Below are positions 24,010 through 35,100 of a DNA stretch of 64,000 nucleotides, one piece after another. The stretch is from assembly GCA_934045905.1 (NCBI GenBank), contig OW203771.1, positions 2,480,001-2,544,000 of the forward strand, written 5' to 3'. The position numbers were made by a program, and so were the translations under genes. The notes beneath the pieces were generated by a model. The model was not told the origin of the DNA. It ran no database searches and saw only the letters and a list, made by a program, of their open reading frames with translations. Source of the DNA: Leuctra nigra (Eukaryota; Arthropoda; Insecta; Plecoptera; Leuctridae). Each line of letters opens with the position of its first letter. Position 1 is the stretch's first letter.

Positions 24010-24790
24010 TGAAATAAAATATTATTATTATTATCTTTATTAAAACAGATTTGCATACAGTGTACACGGTGTCTGAGTAAGCTATTTCTAAGAAGTTACG
24101 AATTATTGTTTCCTTAAGGTCTAAGATTAAAGTAATGTTACAATTACAATCTACAGGACTTACATACTAATAGCATGCCTAAATTCTCTTACGCTAGTTG
24201 GCATTTCATCAGAAAGTACTCCCGTCAACCTATTCCACTCCACAATTCCTCGTCCAATTGTTGAATTGCTTCCATATTTAGATTTAAAACCCTCTCGAAA
24301 TATTTTCCACCTATGGTCATTCCTCCCTCTATATACATCGGGTCGTATCCTATCTTCTAGCTCCTTCCATGGCTTTAACCCAGTGACTGCTCGGTAAATT
24401 TTTGTTAGTCTAGATATTCTTCTTCTTTCTTTGAGTGGTTCCCAATTTAGGCTCTTTACCAAGTTTGTTACACTCGTATAGTTATACTCTGTTACCTCAA
24501 TCTCTCCGTCCACTAATCCTCTTCCCTCTAAAACATTTAGTAAACAATTTGTCATACTCTCTTTGTTTCCCACTGGTTTAACGTTAAACCTTTTCAGTGC
24601 TGCTCTCAGCTCTACAACCTTTAGATCTTTCACATTCTTTTTAAGCACTTTCTTTCTTACAATTCTCTCCCCAGTTACATACTTTGCTGCCCTTCTCTGT
24701 ATCTGTTCTACCTTTAGTACGTCTCCTACCTTCGACGGATCCCATATATCTGCCGCATATTCTAATACATAAACACTGAGAACTATTTAA
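24010..24790 (-). mobile_element. LINE fragment with SAP-like segment, minus strand
   Basis: Reading on the minus strand: RT C-terminal motifs (YAADIWDP, VEQIQRRAAKYVTG), then a helix-loop-helix segment (LKVVELRAALKRFNVKPVG) that resembles a SAP DNA-binding motif. A typical LINE C-terminus follows (EPLKERRRISRLTKIYRAV, WNRLTG). An ATT-repeat tail lies at the left, consistent with a 3' end. It is 5'-truncated. Confidence 0.75.
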
Positions 24791-25361
24791 AATAGAACTT
24801 GGCGCACATACAGACAGTTCGCAACTCAGGAACAACCCGAGCAAAGATATTCAAGTATCTGAATAAGTTCTAAATAGTCAGAATATGTTTGCTCTTGTGG
24901 AGCAAAATTAAAATTTGAAGAAATTACACATATGGATAGATAGATAAAAGGAAATTGTGTTACCCACAGTGTTAGAAGTAACCATTTTTGAGGTCAAATG
25001 CCTTGGTGTACGGTAAAGTGGGTGAGAACAAAATTGTGATTCTCTAAACATTACGTAGGTACCTACTCAAAACTGAGACACGTAGTGATGTAATAAGTAG
25101 TATATTGAATTATATTTGTTCATACTTGCGAAGGATCTCAATATACTTTCTGTTAAGATGCCGAGTGGGAGATTTAAGTACAATCAGTAAAGAGGGAGAA
25201 AATCAATATATGACACACTGCATTTTGATGTTAACATATTGCACTAAACACAATACCTACTCGAAACTTGATTAAAGGCATGAGGCAATTAGGCGATAAT
25301 ATTAAACACGACGAAGTGTCGAAATATACAGTGCAATTAGTTAAATTATTCTTTTTAATCC
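24791..25361. other. Intergenic, nothing recognised
   Basis: No coding or repeat signal was identified. Confidence 0.4.
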
Positions 25362-25557
25362 TTAAGCCCATTTACACGGTGCAATTTCTTGATCAACTTC
25401 TGTGTCACATTCCCATTTTTCATACAATTTTGTATTTACACGACGCAACTTTCTGTCACAAAACTTAAAACATGTTCTAATTTCCATTCAAGAAGTGTGA
25501 CACAGAAGTGTGGCACATAAGTTGAACAAGAAATTGCACCGTGTAAATTGGGCTTAA
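25362..25557. mobile_element. 196-bp MITE flanked by TTAA (piggyBac-like)
   Basis: The ends form ~38-bp inverted repeats (left GCCCATTTACACGGTGCAAT, right its complement with small changes). Each is bounded by TTAA, the target duplication of piggyBac elements. No ORF. Confidence 0.85.
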
Positions 25558-25694
25558 AAAATAATTTACTAACTATGTTTAGCTATGAGATTAGCTATGA
25601 GAATAGCTTGTAATGTCCAATCATTACCTTCATTCCATTCTCCTCGGAGATCTCTAACCCTCATCAGTGCGTTGTGTCAAATGTCCGTCCGTCC

Positions 25695-25767
25695 GATCGG
25701 GTAGCTTAGTTGGTAGAGCTCTCGCCCGGCAAGTGAGAGGTCCCGGGTTCGAGCCCCGGTTCGGTCG
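25695..25767 (+). tRNA. tRNA-Ala(GGC)-like sequence, probably a repeat-derived pseudo-tRNA
   Basis: It folds as a full cloverleaf: acceptor GATCGGG/TTCGGTC (with G-U pairs), D-arm GCTT/GAGC, anticodon arm CTCGC/GTGAG with loop CCGGCAA, and T-arm CCGGG/CCCGG with loop TTCGAGC. The anticodon would be GGC. Position 33 is C instead of the near-universal U. A partial inverted pair of the same sequence lies at 55645-55800 with shared flanks (ACAACGCACATCCC), so this is more likely a tRNA-derived repeat than a working tRNA gene. Confidence 0.5.
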
Positions 25768-26868
25768 GATATTTTTCACAACGCACATCCCTTCGTATGT
25801 TTAGCTATTTTCGTGTATTTGTATCTTGGCATTGACATGGGGCGTAACTTTGTCTAATCAACCCATAAAGTCCGTAATTTCCGGGAGAAACACCCTTCAC
25901 TTTACATTCACTTCACAAACTACGATTTTACAAATTTTTTTGTTTGAGGCTGAAATTGTATTTAAATCGTCTTGAAATGCACCAAATTAATTCGTAAAAT
26001 ACAAAATTTTTCCTGCCTCCCCCCAATCCATTGTATTCGTATGCAATCGCGTTGACCCCTATTGTTACAGCCCTATAATTCACCCTCCCTTACAAATTGA
26101 GTTCCTGAGTCCCAGGTTAAAATACGAGTCCTGCTGGATCAGATGTCGGAGTCATGGCAGCCGAGAGGACTGAGAACGACCGATGTGATATCGTCAAGAT
26201 CTGAGGAGAAACAACATTTACATAGTTACTCAGGATCTACTCAGAAGATATAAATTAGTTTGTAATGTGGCCATGACCCTTGTTTACAGTCATTGTTAAT
26301 CATGGATTAGAATTGGCTACTCCTGAGCATAAACGTCTGGCACTTAGTTTGGAAATCCGGGTTTGTCGGTTATGTACATTCTGTCCCATTGGCTGATTGG
26401 GTCGCGTGGTTTCTAGCAAACCCGTCCATCAATAGAATGCAGAAACTTTCTAAATGTGACATTGAAGACTATGTTACCAACCAATTCTTCGATCCAAACT
26501 AAGTGTCATACGGGGTTGGCATATCGGAAAATTAACATTTGACACGGGACAAAACTGACCTCTTACAAAGAACATTTAGGTCCATTTTATATTGAAAGTA
26601 CATTGAACTGTGATAATATTGACCCAAGGTACACTGAGCTGAACGATATTTTGATCATCGCCTTTTAACGATATTTCAGCCATACAATAATGAGTAAAAA
26701 CATGTAGGGCGAAATAATATTTTGTGAGTAAGGACATCATTTCTTGTATACCATTGAAACTGCAAAATTTAATAGCTTTATCTAATCAGCCTAACCATGA
26801 AACTCTCTTTCCAATTAGAGATTATTACACTATGTCTATAAATGAAATTACAAATAATAACAACTGAC
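25768..26868. other. 3' flank of OR-A, no terminal exon found
   Basis: Searched by eye on the minus strand for an OR terminal exon (the TSxxYFTLM signature seen in OR-B and OR-C). None was seen, and no other gene is recognised. Confidence 0.5.
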
Positions 26869-29800
26869 CTCTCTATAAGTGACCAAAGTAAACGGCACCC
26901 AGCCCGCTGCTTTTGGTACTAAAGGTTGATTTGCCATCGACATCATGATCCGCATTGATCTCTTGAAGCTTTGAGACGCTTCGTACCAATCGCAGCTATA
27001 TACAGCCTCCCTCACTAGCGAGCTCTGTAACATACAGCAATAAAACGTAACAATGGCATCCAAAGAAAGGATAAATAGATAATGGATTCGGGTTACCTCT
27101 TCCACAATTTGATCCATCATCCAGCAGTAAACCACAAATACTAATGCCCCGCCCATTATTATTAAAAGCATTAGCCACGTAATTATATCAATTGAAGACG
27201 ACTGTTAAAGAGAAAATAATGTTCTTAATTAGACAAAAGCTTTTCGTCATACAATATTAATTCTAGTGATTTTATTGGTGACGTACCAAGGATATGTAGA
27301 GAACAGCCAATGAAAATGACACAAGAGCGTAGATAAAACCAGAAATTATGTTTGGTTGAGAGACTGATATTACTGCAGTAAACAATCTGAAACAAATAGA
27401 ACATAGTCATCATAAAATCAGTGGGGGATGAAGCGATACAAGAGCCCGGAACTACTCCTACCTGATCAGTTCCTGATGATGCTGGATGCATTCCTTCAGA
27501 CGTCTCTCCATCTCCAAGTTAAGCTCACGCTTCTCTTCATCAGCTTTGTATCTGATTGGATACCGATGCGCTCCAATCACCTTCCATGGCCGCGTTCTTT
27601 CATAAGATTCTATTTTGACAAGATGTGTTCCTCCTTGACTTAACTCCATCACACCTCGCTCAGCTGGTGTTCGAATGTTCTCAGTCTTCTGGCGACGCTT
27701 GGCCATGATGTGCTCGAGACTGTCAGCTCCTCCTTGACTTAACTCCATCACACCTCGCTCAGCTGGTGTTCGACTGTTCTCAGTCTTCTGGCGACGCTTG
27801 GCCATGATGTGCTCGAGACTGTCAGCTCCTTCTTGACTTAACTCCATCACACCTCGCTCAGCTGGTGTTCGAATGTTCTCAGTCTTCTGGCGACGCTTGG
27901 CCATGATGTGCTCGAGACTGTCAGCTCCTCCTTGACTTAACTCCATCACACCTCGCTCAGCTGGTGTTCGACTGTTCTCAGTCTTCTGGCGACGCTTGGC
28001 CATGATGTGCTCGAGACTGTCAGCTCCTCCTTGACTTAACTCCATCACACCTCGCTCAGCTGGTGTTCGACTGTTCTCAGTCTTCTGGCGACGCTTGGCC
28101 ATGATGTGCTCGAGACTGTCAGCTCCTTCTTGATTTAACTCCATCACACCTCGCTCAGCTGGTGTTCGACTGTTCTCAGTCTTCTGGCGACGCTTGGCCA
28201 TGATGTGCTCGAGACTGTCAGCTCCTCCTTGACTTAACTCCATCACACCGCGCTCAGCTGGTGTTCGACTGTTCTCAGTCTTCTGGCGACGCTTGGCCAT
28301 GATGTGCTCGAGACTGTCAGCTCCTCCTTGACTTAACTCCATCACACCTCGCTCAGCTGGTGTTCGACTGTTCTCAGTCTTCTGGCGACGCTTGGCCATG
28401 ATGTGCTCGAGACTGTCAGCTCCTCCTTGACTTAACTCCATCACACCTCGCTCAGCTGGTGTTCGACTGTTCTCAGTCTTCTGGCGACGCTTGGCCATGA
28501 TGTGCTCGAGACTGTCAGCTCCTCCTTGACTTAACTCCATCACACCTCGCTCAGCTGGTGTTCGACTGTTCTCAGTCTTCTGGCGACGCTTGGCCATGAT
28601 GTGCTCGAGACTGTCAGCTCCTCCTTGACTTAACTCCATCACACCTCGCTCAGCTGGTGTTCGACTGTTCTCAGTCTTCTGGCGACGCTTGGCCATGATG
28701 TGCTCGAGACTGTCAGCTCCTCCTTGACTTAACTCCATCACACCTCGCTCAGCTGGTGGTCGACTGTTCTCAGTCTTCTGGCGACTCTTGGCCATGATGT
28801 GCTTGAGACTGTCAGCTCCTCCTTGACTTAACTCCATCACACCTCGCTCAGCTGGTGTTCGACTGTTCTCAGTCTTCTGGCGACTCTTGGCCTTGATGCT
28901 TTTGATACTGTCACGTCGGATATTCAACAACTTGTCACGCAGTATTTTGAATTGTTTCATCATTTGAAATATCCAGGCATATGAAAGTATTTGTGCGTTA
29001 CAAAATATCCATAGAGACGATCCCCAACTTAATATAACAAACAACTCCCAGAGCTTGTGATATAACGAGAACGGTACGTCGTTAAATGTAACGTAGAATC
29101 TGAAAGTATTTTAAATAATATAATAACTACGCACTGCTTTTTATAGACTAGAAATTTGTCGAACTTACCCAGGCACTGAATCCGTGTCATTCATGAAAAT
29201 ATTCAATACGACGACTCCTAAGGGAGGCAAGAAAACGAAGAACATAACTGGAGGAAAATATTTCATCAGAAAATCGATCACTTTTTTCGTTCTTTTGACA
29301 ACTATTAAATCATGAGACCTCTCATACGCATGTTTCTGGGCCATATTGTTCGTTGAAGTGAGGCATTGACTAACTGCATCCGGCCGCCAATATATGTTCA
29401 CCAGATGAGCCGAGAAGAGCGTCACACTGTTTATGAAGAACACGAGCCTCGGGATTTCCTGTGTTGTGATGTCATCCCAATGCATCAGGATGTATTGGTA
29501 GCGGTTGAAGAAGGCTTCGTAGCATTGTTCCGCCACGACGAGGCGTGGGAGAATGTACCTCAGACGACTTAGTGTGCTTTTCTTCACCTCAGAGTAACTC
29601 AACATTCCTGGAAAGAGGGTTTTTTAAATGCACGAAATTCGTGTACACCAGATTTTTTTTATTAATACAATTTATCAATATTTTTTTTATTTTCAATATT
29701 TTTTTATTTTTATTTTAAAGTGATTATTTTAGATTTTTACGTGATTTTTAAAAAAAATTCTATTTGATTTGTTGATTTGGATTCACCCGAGATAATTTTG

Positions 29801-30840
29801 TAAAGTAATTTGTTTTTCAATTTTGATGCGTGATTTCCAAGGATATCCACTACACTTATTCAAAAAATATTATTACATGCATTTATCACTAAATTTAGAA
29901 TATTAAAGTCAAAAGTCTTAATTTTTGAAACAAATTAATAATAATTCTTATTTATGGAATAAAGTTTTCAAATTCTTTTGACTATTTATATTTTTGAAAT
30001 TATCATTTTTGAAATTATGTAATTATACCAAAAACATTGAGTGACGATTTACGACATCTTAAATATTTGAATGAAAACAAATAATAAAAAGAAACAAAAA
30101 AATTTAATAATTTCAATGCAGATCAATACGTGACGAAATTTCCAAAGAATAATATTTGTGAATCAATCTTAGGTAAAACTTTCAATTTTCAAGCTTAAGG
30201 GGGTTCCAGGGTTACGGCATAGGAATGAGAATTTGCTGTAATTCACACCAAAGATAAATGAAACCATATTACATACAACTAGCAAAAAAATATTTTCCCC
30301 TTACGGTATCATATAATTAGATATTCTTGATTGAAGATCATCTTTTCCCCCATAAGATAACACAGGGAGACATGAAATCGTCCCGGAAAATTGGCCTTAA
30401 ATTGCTCCTAAAACCGCAAGAGGAATGACAAATTATTGAAAATAGTCTCAAATTAAAGATAATAATTTTTAGAATAAGACTGCCGTTTGAAAATATGGGG
30501 TCACGGGCCAAATAAGGAAGAAAATGTGTACAATATGTGAAATTTACCATAAATCTGGCAACATTGTACTACAAATATGAATTATTTGGGGATAGTTTAA
30601 TTAGAACTTCAATTAAAAACATATAATTGGAGCGTATGGTAAGATATAATTGTTTTATGCTGTTGTTTGAGGTATTATTTCATCAGAGATTTGTATGAAT
30701 TACGGCGAATTCTAAGCACCTTGGCTGGAGCAGTGGGACCACTTTAATTCTGAAATAAACTCACCTAAATTATCCATAACCTTAGCAATGGATGTGTTCA
30801 TGTCCAAGTCTTGTTGATTCTTCTTTGAAACGCGCTCCAT
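26869..30840 (-). CDS. Odorant receptor OR-A (7tm_6), 13-copy intracellular repeat, terminal exon not found
   Basis: Inferred exons, minus strand: 30840-30765, 29607-29169, 29099-27462, 27386-27287, 27201-27097, 27024-26869. All junctions are GT/AG and phases agree (1,2,2,0,0,0). This gives 838 codons, 429 of them the repeat. Insect ORs are membrane subunits of odorant-gated cation channels formed with Orco in antennal neurons. Family marks: FLPR-like first segment (ILPRLVVAEQCYEAFFNRY), the LKECIQHHQELI motif before TM5, and KAAGWVPFTLVTYRE at TM7. Exon sizes match OR-B and OR-C exactly except exon 3. Exon 3 contains 13 tandem 33-residue units. No terminal exon was located, and reading on past exon 6 gives a stop after six residues. 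It may be a pseudogene or use a distant last exon. Confidence 0.8.
27629..28915 (-). repeat. 99-bp in-frame tandem repeat, 13 copies, in OR-A exon 3
   Basis: 13 exact-length 33-residue units. Key residues per unit are an acidic/basic start (DSLEHIMAK), RRQKTEN, TPAERG and ELSQGG. The two units nearest the N-terminus are the most diverged. The repeat sits between TM4 and the HHQ motif, predicted to be cytoplasmic. Confidence 0.97.
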
Positions 30841-30858
30841 GATCCAGAAGATACGTCA

Positions 30859-31108
30859 CACCCAAACCTGGCCTCTCACTTCCACACACAAACATACGAA
30901 CAACTCGAAACACCCAAACCTGGCCTCTCACTTCCACACACAAACATACGAACAACTCGAAACACCCAAACCTGGCCTCTCACTTCCACACACAAACATA
31001 CGAACAACTCGAAACACCCAAACCTGGCCTCTCACTTCCACACACAAACATACGAACAACTCGAAACACCCAAACCTGGCCTCTCACTTCCACACACAAA
31101 CATACGAA
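30859..31108. repeat. 52-bp minisatellite (~4.8 copies) immediately 5' of OR-A
   Basis: CACCCAAACCTGGCCTCTCA recurs at 30859, 30911, 30963, 31015 and 31067. The array begins 19 bp upstream of the OR-A ATG, so it lies in its leader or core promoter. The open frame through it is a repeat artefact. Confidence 0.92.
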
Positions 31109-32183
31109 CTCTCACTTCAACACACGGACACTCTCACTTCCATGGGACAGAAATGTCTGCGAGTCTCTTTACAAAGAGGCACGAAGGACATTTTCGTTTC
31201 AATAGAACCATTTGAAAGATTTATGCAAGAGACTTATTGAATACTTGGAACCAAAATCGTATGGAAAAATATTGCATGATAACTTATGTATAGGTAACGT
31301 GATAAATGACATAATATCACTGAGGTGCTAAGTTTTAATATTAGGTACCCCAAGTTCGTTATTGTGCAATTGAAACTGTCTGAGTCGTTCACATGATCAC
31401 AGTTAGTTTGCCTTTACTTCAAATTCTTTAAAAATATTTGTCAAAAACAAATTATAATATTTTCTTTGTAATCTACTAATATCCATTGTGAGAATTTTTA
31501 TAAAAACATTAGAAGAGGTAGAAAATACCACACGGAACACATTCATCCAGTGGAAGTTACGAAAATTATAAGTTAGCGAAATCAGCAGTGGCAAGATCGG
31601 AACAATTGACAACGGTTGCAACAAATAAAATTTGAAATCCAAAATATCATTATAGGTTTGCATCAATGCTCTGTATCATTAAAAAATTGTCTTTGGAATT
31701 GGAACTAAAATACATTTCTTGGTATGAAAATCGTATATGATTTGCAAATTGTAGTAAAGTTTAAACTTAACTAAATATCACATCCCACATTCTTAAACTA
31801 AATAATGGTGGACATTGTACAACAAACCCCAAGTTTGATCTTTATTTATTCATGCTGAATATTAAGATTCACTTCGTCCAGCCATTTCGTCTCCAATCGT
31901 ATCGTTCAAAAGTGTCTGCAACTAGCTGGAATATCGAACTCTATTCAACAATATCAATCCATCAAACACAATAAATAACTGTCCTGTATAGGTAAACCAA
32001 CCTACTCAATATTTCATCGTATTTGTCAACACAAGTTATTGAAATAAAATATCCGAGAAATGTATCCAAGAATGTTTTATAAGTTTGTTGTGACACCCTG
32101 TTGGTTAGAGAAACCCGAGCTGGGCAAAGAAGGCGCGCAAGTGTTCCTGGGTAGAACAGTACGTTGTCCACATTTCATTAACA
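31109..32183. other. Divergent intergenic region between OR-A and OR-B
   Basis: OR-A and OR-B are head to head with start codons 1.34 kb apart. Any promoters lie here, but none can be named by sequence. An 87-codon frame at 31403-31666 (-) is hydrophobic but not recognised. Confidence 0.5.
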
Positions 32184-35100
32184 ATGGCGCAAGCAAATGG
32201 GAATAACAGGTACCAGTTTAACATGTACAGGTCGGTGAGTTCAGCGATGGATAAACTGGGTAAGTGCTCAAGTTGAAAGTGAATCATGACCATGATGGTT
32301 AGATTAGAATTATACCAATAATATTAAAACCATACTACATACTACTAGCATTAACACCTAGTAATGCTAGTAGTATGTGGTATGGCACCTTACTACAGTA
32401 TACTGGTCTAAGATATAAGTTAACCTTTCATCTAGAATGTTCACTCAACAAAATGATGAAACGGTATTTGAAATAAATGGATTGGACGAATAAAATGTGA
32501 TTGCATCATCCTATGAAGTATGTGCTAACTTGGTAGTAGTTGAGCTAAGATTTCATTGTCAAGAAACCTGACCAGCAGCAAACCGTTTCGTTTAAATACC
32601 GTTTTATGATTTGTTGGGTGTACGTCACATAGAAGGATGGAAGCTCATTTCCTCGATTTTGCGTTGCACACAATTTTAATGATGTACCTGTACTCTGATT
32701 TCACTGATGTCAACAAACACAGTTATATTGAAGCTTTCACTTACACAATTACTCATTACACCATTTCAAGTAAGATTGAATGAACCCAGAAATACTGGTT
32801 TGTAAACTCACCTCAAGAACCATTGAAATGTACTTACGCCCTTCTACCTTCAAGGTACAGATATGGACATCCACGTTATTCTTCTCTCTTCTGTCTCCCA
32901 GGAATGTTGGGTTATTCTGACGAGGTGAAGAACAGTGCAATAAGCCGTCTGAGATTCTTTCTTCCACGCCTCGTAATTCTCACTCAATGCCTCGAAGCAT
33001 TCTTCAACCGCTACTTGTACTTCTACATCAACTGGGACAATATTAATATCAAAGAACTGCCGAAACTTGTGTTCTTGTTGAATCTGGTAACATTGGTTTG
33101 TGTGCATCTCGTTAACTTCTACTGGAGGTTTGAGAAGATACGAGAGTACCAGATAAGACTTGAGGATGTCGCAAACAGACGGGCCTCAGAGAAAGAGCGT
33201 CTGAGGAAGATTGTCAAATTACCGATCAAAATAACTGATATTCTCATGAAATGTCTAAATCCCTTCATATATGCATTTATAGTCGTTTTGGCTGTAATTG
33301 GATATGTCGTTATTATAAATAGAGCAAATTACACTCAAGGGTAAGTTCTTAGAAATTAATGCTTTGATTTCGCTTTAATTAGAACTTCAGAACTTTTAAC
33401 TTTGAGTTTTAACTTAGAACTTTGAATTTAAACCAATTAATTTTGAAATCACAACGTAAATTCTTGAGGCAATTTGAAAATTTCAAGAGAAAGTTGCTAA
33501 TATTTCTACTTTTGACTAAAAATAGCTTTATGCTATTACATTTTTGAAGGTGATTATTGAGCGAGCGTAGCGAGCGTCACCACGGTACTCTTATGGCACT
33601 TTCTCTGTGTGTTTGTTTGTTGTTGTTGTTGTTTTTTTTTTTTTGTGGTCACAGCCCAGGTCTAACCGCTCAAGCAATCGATCTGAAATTTTGTACACAT
33701 ACTAACGTACTCTATGCGGTCCCTGGGATCGTTTTTGAACGGGCTCTCGTGATTGGTTCAAATTTAAAAAAAATTATCTTTCGATTGGTTACTTCGATCA
33801 ATTTGAAATTTAGCAAAAACATTACAACCAACATTGTACCCAATCATAAAAAGTTTCAGCCAAATCCTCTTATTGGTTCAAATTTAAAACCATTTTTCAT
33901 GTGATTTTTGACATATAAACTAGAACCGTATGACCCATCAACTTAAAACTTCGCGTGGTCATTGGTACTAACATTTTAGATATTTTTGCCAATTATCAGT
34001 CTAATCTGTAGTTATTTTCAAAAGTTTTGTCATTTTTAGGTCAGTTTATTCCATAATCTTGAAAAATTTATACTAATTTGTCATCCCTGCCTTCTTTAAG
34101 CTTCTGTTCCCAGGCAAGGCCTGTAGAGCAGCCAAGCTATCCACAATGTACAGTAAAATTAAAGCATTTTTGAGCTAGCGCATAAAATCGGATGCAGTAC
34201 GAAGGCCAAATCCTCTACTTGGTTTAAGTTTAAATAATGTCTTCTGATTGGTCGACAATAAAAATGTTCACATTAAGTTCAAATTTTGCATGGTGATCAA
34301 GACCAACTTAATATTAAATTTTACATATTATTGTAAGCCCAATCAAAGTATTAATTGTAATTTTACGAGTTTAGTATGGGATGTCACAAGAGATTTCTCG
34401 AGAATGTATGTAGGTAAGACTTCACGACACAATGGATCTGTTATTCATCCAGAGTATTATGGAGATTGAAAAATTGCAGAGAAAATCGTCTTGTGCCATG
34501 TCGTGCATCGTTACTATGGGGATGTTGCATGTTCTGTGCTCGCTCATCAACGCGTTACACTGAGCGTTTTCCTAGTATTCACTTTACACTTCAAAATATT
34601 AGGATAAATTATATTTAAAAAATACCATGTGAGTTTTAGAATCACTTTATAATGAGGAAAATACGTGATCACAACTTGGGTGCGCTTTAGTTTGGACAAT
34701 AGACTATCGTATTTTATATTTATGGTCACGTGGTATCACTTAATACCCTTAACATTGAAGATAGATAACTCAATTTGAAACCAATGCTCTCGCAAATCTT
34801 ACAATAAGAAAATAAAGTTGTCATCTCTGTACGTGAAATAGTTTATATTGTTTTTATTACTAATTTATTTATATTTCACAACGCATTACGCAGGTAAATA
34901 TTTTATTTCAATATTTTTATACATTATTAATTGTATTTATTTATACAAAAAAGTTTTTTTTGCAATTAAGATGAATAAAAACACTTGAATAGAAAGAAGT
35001 TCAACGTACTAGAACCACTTGGCATTAGAGCTTCATGTCTAACTCATTGACCAGTTTACAATCTCAACAACTCAAACACAAATGTTCTTGCAGATACTAC

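Noticed and set aside
30839..31240. 133-codon frame over the 52-bp minisatellite
   Set aside because: 52 bp is not a multiple of 3 and the frame lies antisense to the OR-A leader; it is a repeat artefact.
31403..31666. Hydrophobic 87-codon minus-strand frame between OR-A and OR-B, considered as an OR exon
   Set aside because: It lacks OR motifs and does not fit the seven-exon plan.
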